Source: Virgibacillus ndiopensis
GTDB taxonomy: Bacteria > Bacillota > Bacilli > Bacillales > Amphibacillaceae
Assembly (NCBI RefSeq): GCF_900187325.1
Contig: NZ_FZMZ01000004.1
Coordinates: forward strand, 558,001 to 622,000
Reading direction: 5' to 3'
DNA length: 64,000 nt
Below, piece by piece: positions 34,626 to 42,711 of the stretch. A program made the translations under genes and the position numbers. Position 1 is the first letter of the stretch, and each line of letters begins with the position of its first letter. The notes below the pieces were generated by a model. It had not been told where the DNA came from. It searched no databases and worked only from the letters and a program-made list of their open reading frames with translations.

Positions 34626-35738
34626 TCACACATGCCTCTTCTCCATCAGGTGAATCCCAACTCCTGTCATCACAACACCCATCAACAATAAAATACTAAT
34701 GGGATAAAGTAACTCATTTAATGAATATCCATAAATAGCTACTCCATTCAATGCTTCCATTCCATACGTAATTGGCACAATCTTTGCTAGCGCAAGCATA
34801 AATTTCGAACTAACTATTTCAAGCGGCCAATACGCTCCACCAATCATCGCCATACTAACCGCGATAATCGGGATTACTGCATTAAATTGTTGTACTGTTT
34901 TAACGATACCAGTAATTAGGATTGATAAAGCAACTATCGCAAAGACATACGGAATCAACATTAATAGTGCTACGCCGAAATTGCTGCCAAAGTCTACCCC
35001 AACCCAGTACCGAAATACAAGGAAAATAATCAGCACCTGTAAATAACCAGTACCAAAACTATACAGAAAGTTTGCAACATACATTTCCCATTTTCTTGCG
35101 GGGGACAGAATAATTCGATCCCAAACACCATTATTTTTTTCCTCTAAAATATGAAACACATTATAGGCAATTGTATAGATGACAAAAAATAACGTAAAGC
35201 CGAATATCGTATGAAGCTTTCTATTAATGATGACAGCATCTGAGCCGCGAAAATTAGCTGATTGAATAGAAAAAATAGGATCAGCAATTGTCTCTTCTAA
35301 CTCTTTTTTCACTTCTTCCTTATCACTATTTGTGGTTGCATTAGCTGCGGTATAAATTTGCTCATATTGCAGCTTTTTACTGTAGGCACCATTTACTGTT
35401 TGCTGCACTAAATTAACATTTGGAGAATCTACTCCAACTAATACCCGAAAATCACCCTCATACAAGGCAACTCCAGTCTCTGCTTTTCCATTTGCAATTT
35501 GTTGTTTCACTTCAGCTTTTGACATATAGTTAAATTTAAAAGCTTCGGATTCGTTTAGTATATCCTCAACAACTGTCCCACGAATTGCATCATCTGCTAC
35601 ATAAACAGGAACATTGATAACATTGCCATTTCCTCCACCAATAATTAATGCAAAACCAATTGACATCACAACCATTGCAAGAAATGTCAAAGGATAGCGG
35701 ATGAAAATTTTAATTTTAGCTAGTAAAATGCCAATCAT
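34626..35738 (-). CDS. ABC-2 type exporter permease (LnrN-like position)
   Basis: The second of two permeases of an ABC exporter, 370 residues. An N-terminal membrane helix (~15-35) is followed by a ~140-residue extracytoplasmic loop (VADDAIRGTVVEDILNES) and five C-terminal helices. The ABC-2 element LEEKNNGVWDRIILSPARKW contacts the ATPase. The start overlaps the stop of the preceding permease by 4 nt. In Bacillus subtilis LnrLMN, the same order of ATPase and two unequal permeases removes linearmycin-type polyenes, and the permeases are of similar size. The substrate here is inferred from gene order only. Confidence 0.9.
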   Translation of the reverse strand: MIGILLAKIKIFIRYPLTFLAMVVMSIGFALIIGGGNGNVINVPVYVADDAIRGTVVEDILNESEAFKFNYMSKAEVKQQIANGKAETGVALYEGDFRVLVGVDSPNVNLVQQTVNGAYSKKLQYEQIYTAANATTNSDKEEVKKELEETIADPIFSIQSANFRGSDAVIINRKLHTIFGFTLFFVIYTIAYNVFHILEEKNNGVWDRIILSPARKWEMYVANFLYSFGTGYLQVLIIFLVFRYWVGVDFGSNFGVALLMLIPYVFAIVALSILITGIVKTVQQFNAVIPIIAVSMAMIGGAYWPLEIVSSKFMLALAKIVPITYGMEALNGVAIYGYSLNELLYPISILLLMGVVMTGVGIHLMEKRHV

Positions 35739-37003
35739 ATTATTTGCCCCCTTTTCGGAAAGCTAATAGCTGCTACTGTGATTAACACCGCTGCAAAAAT
35801 AAACAGAAAGGCAATTTGATCCATTACTGCTGAAATATTATCACCACGCATAATCGATAAATAAGCCGTCATCGCCGCACCATTTGGTGTAAAGTTACCA
35901 GCTACCTGTATCGCCTTTGATAAGTCGCCAATTGGAAAAAAGCTTCCACCTAAAAAGGCGCATAATGTAACGACAATTGAACCGAAAAAATTGGTAATCA
36001 TCTCTGAATTTAACCGAAAGCATATTGCAGTAAGCAGTACAGATAATCCGCCAACTGCTATCGCCAACCCTAGGGTAACAACTAGACAACCAAATAAATT
36101 TGGCCAGGTAACACCAAAAACCAACCAAGCAACCCCAAAAACGAGCGATAAATGAAGAAATCCAATAATCGTACCCGATATAAAAATTCCAATAAAATAA
36201 ATCCATCTAGAAACATCAGCCAGTAATACACGATTAAATACATGTGTTCTTTTCTCAAGGAAGGCGATTGAACCTATTGTTGAAGCAATGAACAAAACAT
36301 TCATCACAGCCATACCAACCGCATAATAATTCTTTGCTGAAACAGGTTTCTTTTGATTTATAGCAACTGTCTCTCCAATAATTGCATCTGGATCAACCTG
36401 TAATGCCTCAGACGCAATTCCCTGTTTACCAGCAAATGTGGTAAGCGATAATTGTTCCTGATATTGCTGTAAAATCCCGGTTACTATATTGGAACCTAAT
36501 TGATTTCCCTCATTTTTATATACTTGTAATTCACCTTTTGATCCATTTTCTAAATAGATGCTTTTAAGTGTTTTGTAAGTAAAATTTTCCGGCACCTCAA
36601 TAACTGCTGCATATTCTTTATTTTTGAGTACGTCATCTTTTTTTGATGGTTTTACTATTTCTAGGTCAATAATATTTTTTAGATCATCACTTCCTAAAAT
36701 ATCTTTCTTTAATATGGAAATAGGCATCATTTCTTTTGCACTACTACTAATAGCATTCACTGCCTCTTGTGGTAGCTTATTATTTTTTATCTCATCCAAA
36801 AACATATCCACCTGTGTTTGTTCATCACCGTGTTCAATAAATGCTACCTTTGCATCAATTGATATTGGTTCACCTTCCATCAAGCCTCCAAGTGAAGCAC
36901 CCAAAATGGCAATTAAAATAATTGGGAGACCAAGTATCAAAAGAAGCTGCTGGGGATTTCGCCAAAATACTAAAAGCTGCTTTTTTACAATATGCCATAT
37001 CAT
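35735..37003 (-). CDS. ABC-2 type exporter permease (LnrM-like position)
   Basis: The first permease of the exporter, 422 residues. The N-terminal helix (LLLILGLPIILIAILGASLGG) precedes a long outer loop (~45-220) and then six helices with FLEKRTHVFNRVLLADVSRW as the ABC-2 coupling segment. The C-terminal part (CAFLGGSFFPIGDLSKAIQ) is typical of drug or antimicrobial-peptide exporters. It starts 14 bp after the ATPase gene and overlaps the next permease by 4 nt. Both permeases are needed to form the channel as a heterodimer. Confidence 0.9.
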   Translation of the reverse strand: MIWHIVKKQLLVFWRNPQQLLLILGLPIILIAILGASLGGLMEGEPISIDAKVAFIEHGDEQTQVDMFLDEIKNNKLPQEAVNAISSSAKEMMPISILKKDILGSDDLKNIIDLEIVKPSKKDDVLKNKEYAAVIEVPENFTYKTLKSIYLENGSKGELQVYKNEGNQLGSNIVTGILQQYQEQLSLTTFAGKQGIASEALQVDPDAIIGETVAINQKKPVSAKNYYAVGMAVMNVLFIASTIGSIAFLEKRTHVFNRVLLADVSRWIYFIGIFISGTIIGFLHLSLVFGVAWLVFGVTWPNLFGCLVVTLGLAIAVGGLSVLLTAICFRLNSEMITNFFGSIVVTLCAFLGGSFFPIGDLSKAIQVAGNFTPNGAAMTAYLSIMRGDNISAVMDQIAFLFIFAAVLITVAAISFPKRGQII

Positions 37004-37017
37004 CTATTCCCCACCCC

Positions 37018-37950
37018 CTAATCCCTAAGTGCTCGCCCTGTTAAATGCAGAAATACATCTTCAAGGGTAGGAGTTTTTATATCAACAGAATTTAATTCAA
37101 GCTTTGCTTCTTCAGCAAGCTTTAAAACCGTCTGAAAAATATTTATTTCCTTGGGCACAATAATTGTCACTGTTTTGTTTTCAACCGTTACTCGATTAAT
37201 GGTTGGGTTCTGTTTCAATGAATCAATAAACGTGTTGTTCAACCGGTCCGCTTTAACGATAATCGTTTTCTCAGCAGAAAGAATTCGTTTTATCTCTTCC
37301 TTTGTTCCAGAAGCAATCAAGTTTCCTTGATCCATGATATAAATCCGGTCACATAAAAACTCAACTTCTTCCATGTAGTGACTCGTGTAAATTACTGTCA
37401 TCTGCTTTTCTTCATTCAGACGCTTTACTGTTTCTAAAATATAATTTCTTGATTGCGGGTCAATCCCGACAGTTGGTTCATCCATTATGATTAATTCCGG
37501 ATTATGCAAAAGTGCTACACCGATATTCAACCTCCGTTTCATTCCTCCCGAAAACTTTTTGACAATATCTTTTCGTCTGTCTGCTAAACCTATCAACTCT
37601 AGTATCTCATCAATTTTCTGCTTGAGATCATTACCTTTCAAACGATAAATTCTGCCGAAAAATTGCAGATTCTCTTCAGCGCTTAAATCATTGTACAAAG
37701 CGATTTCCTGTGGAACCATACCAATAACTCTCCGAATTGGCCCTGGGCTTTTTAAAATACTTTTATTCTTAAAACGCACATCACCTGTTGTTGGTTCAAC
37801 TAATGATGAAAGCATTGTTATTGCTGTTGACTTGCCAGCACCATTCGGCCCAAGCAATCCAACAATTTCACCTTTCTCAATGAACATATTTAAGTTTTTA
37901 ACAGCATATAGGTGTTTAAACTTCTTGGATAGATTAACTAATTCAAGCAT
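37018..37950 (-). CDS. ABC exporter ATP-binding protein (LnrL-like position)
   Basis: The ATPase subunit has 310 residues, single domain. Walker A is GPNGAGKST at 34-42, then the Q-loop GMVPQEIALYNDL, the signature KFSGGMKRR, Walker [15 protein letters not shown] and the H-loop YTSHYMEEVEFL. The C-terminal ~80 residues form the extra domain seen in DrrA/CcmA-type exporters, ending TLEDVFLHLTGRALRD. Ribosome binding site AGGAGGCG. A terminator and 214 bp separate it from the response regulator gene upstream, so the exporter probably has its own promoter, controlled by that regulator. Confidence 0.93.
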   Translation of the reverse strand: MLELVNLSKKFKHLYAVKNLNMFIEKGEIVGLLGPNGAGKSTAITMLSSLVEPTTGDVRFKNKSILKSPGPIRRVIGMVPQEIALYNDLSAEENLQFFGRIYRLKGNDLKQKIDEILELIGLADRRKDIVKKFSGGMKRRLNIGVALLHNPELIIMDEPTVGIDPQSRNYILETVKRLNEEKQMTVIYTSHYMEEVEFLCDRIYIMDQGNLIASGTKEEIKRILSAEKTIIVKADRLNNTFIDSLKQNPTINRVTVENKTVTIIVPKEINIFQTVLKLAEEAKLELNSVDIKTPTLEDVFLHLTGRALRD

Positions 37951-38037
37951 TTCGTACCCGCCTCCTATGTTAATTAGTTTACGTGGAATTGCAGTTGCTG
38001 AATACTGTCTGTAGTCATTGGATAGTGGTTAGAGGAG

Positions 38038-38049
38038 TGACTTAAGTCA
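38038..38049. promoter_or_regulatory. Palindrome upstream of the ABC exporter (candidate response regulator site)
   Basis: TGACTTAAGTCA is a perfect 12-bp palindrome 88 bp before the exporter's first start codon. NarL/LuxR-type regulators bind such palindromes. The 10-mer TGACTTAAGT recurs at 50462-50471. Confidence 0.5.
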
Positions 38050-38139
38050 TTTTTTATAATCATGAAGTTGTGCTTAATATGAAATTTATGTGTTCAAACT
38101 GCTATTTCAGTTTTCGCACTTATTTCTGCTAAACTAAAA

Positions 38140-38161
38140 ACTCCCAACCGAAGCAAGGAGT
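38140..38161 (-). terminator. Terminator after the response regulator gene
   Basis: ACTCC (38140-38144) pairs with GGAGT (38157-38161); on the minus strand it is followed by TTTTAGTTTAG. It separates the two-component genes from the exporter genes. Confidence 0.7.
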
Positions 38162-38164
38162 CTG

Positions 38165-38806
38165 TCACACATCACTTATATCATGTTTTACCGCATAAAT
38201 AGCCAATTGTGTCCGGTCACGTAGCCCAGTTTTTTGTAGGATTTGTGTAATGTGATTTTTTACCGTACCAATTGATAAATAGAGTTTTTCAGCGATTTCT
38301 TTGTTTGTCATTCCTTCGCCGACAAGCTTGGTAATTGCCAATTCTCGCTCGGTGAATTCCACATCCATTCTGGAACTATTTTTAGACCGTTGTAGTAACC
38401 GGGGCATTACCTTAGCCGCTACTTCTTCATGGATTGTAAGTCCACCCTTCATGCAACTATATACTGCTTCTATTAATTTCCCTGACTCTGATGTTTTCAG
38501 CAAAAATCCATTTGCACCTTCTTGTAGCGCCTGTACTGCATATTCATCATCATTAAATGTCGTTAAAATTAAAATCTTGACATCCGGCCAGCGTCCTTTT
38601 ATTTTCCTGGTTGCTTCGATACCGTTCATAACAGGCATTCTTACATCCATCATAACAAAGTCTATCACTTGTTTTTCTAAAATATCTAATGCTTCCTGCC
38701 CGTTTTCCGCTTCATGAATCACGCTTATCCCATTGTCTTGTTCTAAAATAACTTTTAAACCCTGTCTAACAATTGCCTGATCCTCAACAAGCAACACTCG
38801 TAACAT
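38165..38806 (-). CDS. NarL/LuxR family response regulator
   Basis: A two-component regulator of 213 residues. The receiver domain has Asp9/Asp54 (VMMDVRMP) with Asp54 the phosphorylation site, Thr in ILTTFND and Lys in FLLKTSESG. The C-terminal LuxR-type DNA-binding domain is ~147-210 (ELAITKLVGEGMTNKEIAEKLY). It starts 12 bp after the histidine kinase gene. Its expected target is the exporter operon downstream, where the palindrome at 38038 lies. The pair is of the LnrK/LiaR/DesR type. Confidence 0.95.
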   Translation of the reverse strand: MLRVLLVEDQAIVRQGLKVILEQDNGISVIHEAENGQEALDILEKQVIDFVMMDVRMPVMNGIEATRKIKGRWPDVKILILTTFNDDEYAVQALQEGANGFLLKTSESGKLIEAVYSCMKGGLTIHEEVAAKVMPRLLQRSKNSSRMDVEFTERELAITKLVGEGMTNKEIAEKLYLSIGTVKNHITQILQKTGLRDRTQLAIYAVKHDISDV

Positions 38807-38818
38807 ACTTCCCGCCCC

Positions 38819-39898
38819 TTATTCGCTCGGTATCGTCCCACTAACTACAAATTGTTTGTCTGTTTGATAGACTTCCAAATTTCCTCCTATTTGCTCAACC
38901 CTTTCCTTCATGTTGGTTAGGCCAAAGCCAAATTCAAATGCCTTAGCAGTAAACACCTGATTCACAATCTCAAATGAAATGGCCCCGATGGCAGATTTGC
39001 CCAATGAAATATGTACTTCTCTTGACTCGGCATGACGCATGGCATTTGTTAGCCCTTCTTGAATCACCCGGTACAGGATAACACTCTTCTCGTTTGATAT
39101 TGGCATCGACAAAATACCTTGTTTCACTGTAAATTGGACAAGAATATGACTTTCTGCTTCTAACTTACGAATTAAATGGACAACAGTTGCAATTCCTTCA
39201 CTTTCCTCCGTTTGCAATGCTTTAACAGCAAGACGTGTTTCCTCCAAACTTTCCTTCGCCATTTGCTTTAATTCATCATATTGTGTATCTGCATTTTGAA
39301 TAGCCAACATTTCCAATTTCATGATCAATGCTGTTAAACGATGACCAACAGAATCATGAATATCACGTGCTATTTTGGTTCGCTCCTCGAGACGTGCATT
39401 GTTTTCTGCAACTAAATGCATTCGTTTTAGCTGCCGGTATTCTCCTAAAAGCTCCTCGTAAATAGCTTTTTGTTCCTTTCTCGCAACCGCCATTCGATTT
39501 AGTGTCCATACAATGAAATAAAAAAACACACTAATCACAAGCGTTTCAATCAATCTACTCTCATTTAAAACACTCAATACAGTAGATAATACTAAATTAC
39601 TAATCAAATAAACCGTAAACAATTTTTCAGGTAATTTAAATGCTGATATAATTGTTACAAATAAAAGTAATAAAAACGTGTATATATTATCGTTCATTAC
39701 CATTAAATCATGGGTAAAAATAACAGCAGATAAACATATATATAATATAAACAAAGCTCGCTGCATAGATAAGAAAAAATAGATTCCAATTGCAATAGTA
39801 AAAAATAACAAACTAATTGTAGTTTCACTACTATATTGAACGATCATAAATGTCCACAAAAAACAAAACACACTAAAACGAAGCCAAAAAATACTCAA
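38819..39898 (-). CDS. Sensor histidine kinase, HisKA_3 type
   Basis: A membrane kinase of 359 residues. Five or six closely packed membrane helices (~1-135) have hardly any outer loop, as in LnrJ/DesK-like intramembrane sensors. A short coiled coil follows, then the dimerisation domain RTKIARDIHDSVGHRL with phospho-acceptor His181. The ATPase domain has YRVIQEGLTNAMRHAES (N box) and FGFGLTNMKERVEQ (G box). The start is TTG 39896-39898 with AAGGGTG 10 nt upstream. The absence of an outer sensor domain suggests it detects membrane damage or a membrane-inserted compound. It follows the M20 hydrolase gene by 23 bp. Confidence 0.92.
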   Translation of the reverse strand: MSIFWLRFSVFCFLWTFMIVQYSSETTISLLFFTIAIGIYFFLSMQRALFILYICLSAVIFTHDLMVMNDNIYTFLLLLFVTIISAFKLPEKLFTVYLISNLVLSTVLSVLNESRLIETLVISVFFYFIVWTLNRMAVARKEQKAIYEELLGEYRQLKRMHLVAENNARLEERTKIARDIHDSVGHRLTALIMKLEMLAIQNADTQYDELKQMAKESLEETRLAVKALQTEESEGIATVVHLIRKLEAESHILVQFTVKQGILSMPISNEKSVILYRVIQEGLTNAMRHAESREVHISLGKSAIGAISFEIVNQVFTAKAFEFGFGLTNMKERVEQIGGNLEVYQTDKQFVVSGTIPSE

Positions 39899-39921
39899 GG
39901 TCCTTTTTCACCCTTTTCTGA

Positions 39922-41217
39922 TCATTCCCCTTGCAAGCTTTCCACAAAGTGCTTCAGGACATGTACTGTCTGTATACAATCATTTAAATCAGTCCATTCA
40001 GCAGGATGATGGCTAACCCCCTCTTTACTCTGTACGAATAACATAGCAATTGGTAATTTCTCTCCAACAATCATCGCATCGTGACCCGCACCACTTGGCA
40101 ATTTGTATGGTCTAATTCCCTTATCCATAAATGATTTTTCCAACATTTGCTGTATTTCTTCTTCAATTGGGACAGGATTCACACGCATATTTTCACTTGA
40201 TTCAACCTTCACATCATGTTTCACAGCAACTTTGGAACCTAACGCTTTTACACGATCAATTAAATCATCACGTGTTTCTTTAAATATATCACGTATATCC
40301 ACAGAAAGTTTGACCTTTCCCGGTATAACATTAACACCATTTGGCTCAACTTCAAGCTTACCAACCGTTGCGACAGCAGAATCACTGACCTGACCAGGAA
40401 GATCTTTTACTTCAAAAATAAATTCGCTGGCTGCAATCAATGCATCATTTCGATCGTTCATTGGCGTGTTCCCTGCATGTCCAGCCTTCCCTTCAAATGT
40501 AACTTCCAACCAGCAAGGGCCAGCAATTCCAGTCACAATCCCACATGGAAGTTTTTCATTTTCCAATCGTTTTCCTTGTTCAATATGTACTTCCACAAAC
40601 AATTCCATTTCATCCGAGTTACGTGCAGCATTTTCATAACCATCAACACTAAGACCAACATCATGCAAAACTTCTTCAAAACTCATTCCAGCAGAATCTT
40701 GTAGTTGTACCTTTTCTTCTATATTTCCTAGACCTAGCATTCCTTCACTACCGTTAAAACCGCCATTAAATCGCGCACCTTCTTCATCAGAAAAAATCAC
40801 GACTTCAAATGGTTTTTCTGGTTGATATCCTGTTTGTTTCCATGCCTCTATCACTTCCAAAGCTGACAAAACACCCAAAGGACCATCAAAATGACCACCA
40901 TTTGGTACACTATCAACGTGTGATCCAGACAATATTGCTGGTAGGTTATCTTTCTTACCTGGAAGTCTTCCAAAAACATTCCCTGCACCATCCTGATGAA
41001 CCGATAGTCCAGCTTGTCGCATCCATGCTGCAACTAAATCCTTCGCCTGCTTTTCCCCTTCTGAAAATCCAGGACGATTTGAGCCATTATCAGCTGTACG
41101 CCCAATTTCGGAAAGCTCTCCTAATCGACTAGCCAACCGCTCACCTGACAAACCATCGAAATCAAATCCTCTATCATAACTATCTAGTAATTGTTCTTTT
41201 AATGAATAAGTACTCAT
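39922..41217 (-). CDS. Zn-dependent M20 amidohydrolase (N-carbamoylase/allantoate amidohydrolase family)
   Basis: The enzyme of 431 residues would hydrolyse N-carbamoyl amino acids, ureidoglycolate-type or allantoate substrates. Metal ligands are in SGSHVDSVPNGGHFDGPLG and IFSDEEGARF, and a later His in SGAGHDAMIVG. VEVHIEQGKRLE belongs to the same pattern, and PTOR-like GKAGHAGNTPM lies in the dimerisation domain. No hydantoinase or purine-degradation gene is adjacent, so the substrate cannot be fixed. It ends 23 bp before the histidine kinase gene, which may therefore be read from its promoter. The start is ATG after GGGGGATG. Confidence 0.9.
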   Translation of the reverse strand: MSTYSLKEQLLDSYDRGFDFDGLSGERLASRLGELSEIGRTADNGSNRPGFSEGEKQAKDLVAAWMRQAGLSVHQDGAGNVFGRLPGKKDNLPAILSGSHVDSVPNGGHFDGPLGVLSALEVIEAWKQTGYQPEKPFEVVIFSDEEGARFNGGFNGSEGMLGLGNIEEKVQLQDSAGMSFEEVLHDVGLSVDGYENAARNSDEMELFVEVHIEQGKRLENEKLPCGIVTGIAGPCWLEVTFEGKAGHAGNTPMNDRNDALIAASEFIFEVKDLPGQVSDSAVATVGKLEVEPNGVNVIPGKVKLSVDIRDIFKETRDDLIDRVKALGSKVAVKHDVKVESSENMRVNPVPIEEEIQQMLEKSFMDKGIRPYKLPSGAGHDAMIVGEKLPIAMLFVQSKEGVSHHPAEWTDLNDCIQTVHVLKHFVESLQGE

Positions 41218-41285
41218 CTTAACATCCCCCTAATACCGTTACTTTATAAAACCATACCAAAAATTCTAACATTTGAAAATAGTTT

Positions 41286-41325
41286 GGGACAGAGGGACAG
41301 GTTCATCGTCCCGTCCCACTGTCCC
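41286..41325. repeat. Imperfect inverted repeat of GGGAC motifs
   Basis: GGGACAG-A-GGGAC (41286-41298) pairs with GTCCC-A-CTGTCCC (41313-41325): 12 pairs around one A-A mismatch, 14-nt loop. The element lies between two genes on the same strand. I have seen GGGACAG-rich hairpins of this kind between genes of other Bacillaceae; as a terminator it lacks a T-run. Confidence 0.6.
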
Positions 41326-41388
41326 TATAAAAACATTCCCCTTCAAAAAACGTAAAGATATCTTTCCATTCCCCTTTTTAATTAATTT

Positions 41389-42246
41389 TTAGTTGTAAAC
41401 CACTTTAGCAGTCTTGCGTATAATAATTTTCCAATTAACCCCTGTTTTAATATGATACGCTTCTGCAAAAGAACCTTGGTTAAGCGCAACTCCTAAGTTA
41501 TCTAATGAATTTACGTATAATAGCGGTTCTCCCAATTGACTATCCGCAAATGACCTCCCAAACGTCATAATGTTCTTGTATACTTGTTGTCTATTATTCG
41601 CGATTGATACCTCAATTGAATCACCATATTGAATACCCGCGTCCTTAAATGTCCCCCTACTGATATTTGTCCACAAGTTACCAAATCGAACATCTAATAT
41701 ATCAATGTTTCCTGAAATGACTCCTTGTTCAACAATTGCCTCTGGTTTAGGTAGTTCTACAATTTTGTCCACATCGATGATTGGCCCCACCTCTTCATAA
41801 GTAATCACATTGGCGGCTAGTCGCGCTCCAGTATATGCGTAAACATCACGACCATGAAATGTGTATGATTCTCCTGATTTTGGTAAACGATTAACAGTTT
41901 CATCAATAATACGTGCTTCAACAATTCCGATATTATGTTTGATATGAGTTAACGTTCCATTATCAGGTGTAACAATATATTGATTATCTGCTGTTTTTAC
42001 AACAATGCTTAATCGTGATGTTCCTACACCTGGATCAACAACAGACACAAACACGGTTTCTTCTGGCCAATACGTAATGGTCTGATATAAACGATAAGAT
42101 GCCTCCCATATATTGTATTGTGGAATATCGTGCGTCAGGTCAAATATTCTAAGTGATGAATCCACAGATATTGCTACTCCATGCATTGCACTTACCGCAC
42201 CATCACTGATTCCGAAGTCTGTTTGAATAACTAAATTTCTACTCAT
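41389..42246 (-). CDS. SAM hydroxide adenosyltransferase (SAM hydrolase, DUF62 family)
   Basis: This enzyme of 285 residues cleaves S-adenosylmethionine with water into adenosine and L-methionine. It is related to fluorinase and chlorinase. The N terminus VIQTDFGISDGAVSAMHGV, the segment VSVVDPGVGTSRLSIVVK, and TPDNGTLTHI match the family; the trio of Asp, Arg and His typical of hydrolases is seen as TDFG, GVGTSR and YTFHGRDVYAYT. The start is ATG after GGGAGGAA. It is preceded by a T-box leader of about 350 nt with its own promoter and stands alone. In other bacteria family members occur with ECF vitamin transporters; none is here. Confidence 0.92.
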   Translation of the reverse strand: MSRNLVIQTDFGISDGAVSAMHGVAISVDSSLRIFDLTHDIPQYNIWEASYRLYQTITYWPEETVFVSVVDPGVGTSRLSIVVKTADNQYIVTPDNGTLTHIKHNIGIVEARIIDETVNRLPKSGESYTFHGRDVYAYTGARLAANVITYEEVGPIIDVDKIVELPKPEAIVEQGVISGNIDILDVRFGNLWTNISRGTFKDAGIQYGDSIEVSIANNRQQVYKNIMTFGRSFADSQLGEPLLYVNSLDNLGVALNQGSFAEAYHIKTGVNWKIIIRKTAKVVYN

Positions 42247-42280
42247 GTAAAAATTCCTCCCGCTGTGAAGTTTTGCAATT

Positions 42281-42599
42281 AAAAAACCACGTCATTACCG
42301 AATAAACGATAAGGACGTGGTTGGATTAACGTGGTACCACCTTACTTCACTGTATGCTCACACGTACAGTCTCATCAAGTACGAAAGCTCTCCTGCTCTT
42401 TATACTGTGGTATTGATAACGAGTACCAAATCTCGTCGGAACCTACTAATATCCATAAACAATACGTTCAGCACGAAACTCGGAGGCCATTGTTCAGATT
42501 CGTATTTTTGCTTCTTTTCAGCTACCGAAGCTCTCTTTTGAAAAATAGCTAAATCCTACTTTTCCTCTTCAACGTTTTAAAAAATGTTTCAATTAAATT
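42281..42599 (-). promoter_or_regulatory. T-box riboswitch, best fit tRNA-Met
   Basis: On the minus strand, Stem I begins ACGTTGAAGAGGAAAAGTAGG and closes with GAACGT. It contains AGAGAGCTTCGGTAGCTGA in the apical part and the specifier side CTGAACAATGGCCTCC (42482-42497). The T-box core AAGGTGGTACCACG lies at 42330-42343. The terminator AACCACGTC (42285-42293) with GACGTGGTT (42314-42322) and a T6 run follows. In the antiterminator bulge TGGT the last T would pair with a discriminator A. This excludes Asn (G) and fits Met. With AUG (42488-42490) as codon, the next base is the usual purine and GAGG/CCTC forms the lower helix. Confidence 0.88.
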
Positions 42600-42605
42600 A
42601 ACGTT

Positions 42606-42634
42606 ATTATACGGAATAAAAATTAATAATGCAA
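42606..42634 (-). promoter_or_regulatory. Promoter of the T-box / SAM hydrolase transcript
   Basis: Minus strand: TTGCAT (42629-42634), 17-bp spacer, TATAAT (42606-42611). Start near 42599, about 350 nt before the coding region. Confidence 0.85.
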
Positions 42635-42673
42635 GAGAAATTTTTATAAAAGTGAAAACATTTTGTAGACAAT

Positions 42674-42681
42674 GCTATAAT
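42674..42681 (+). promoter_or_regulatory. Promoter of the SDR oxidoreductase gene
   Basis: TGCTATAAT forms an extended -10 (42673-42681). The -35 region (TGAAAA, 42653-42658) is weak. It is divergent from the T-box promoter. Confidence 0.6.
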
Positions 42682-42711
42682 AGTATCAAATATATAATAG
42701 GAGTTGTTACG

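Noticed and set aside
42488-42491. Asn (AAU) reading of the T-box specifier
   Set aside because: It fits the GAA-N-codon spacing, but the acceptor bulge TGGT calls for discriminator A while tRNA-Asn has G; AAU is also a rare specifier choice. Not fully excluded.
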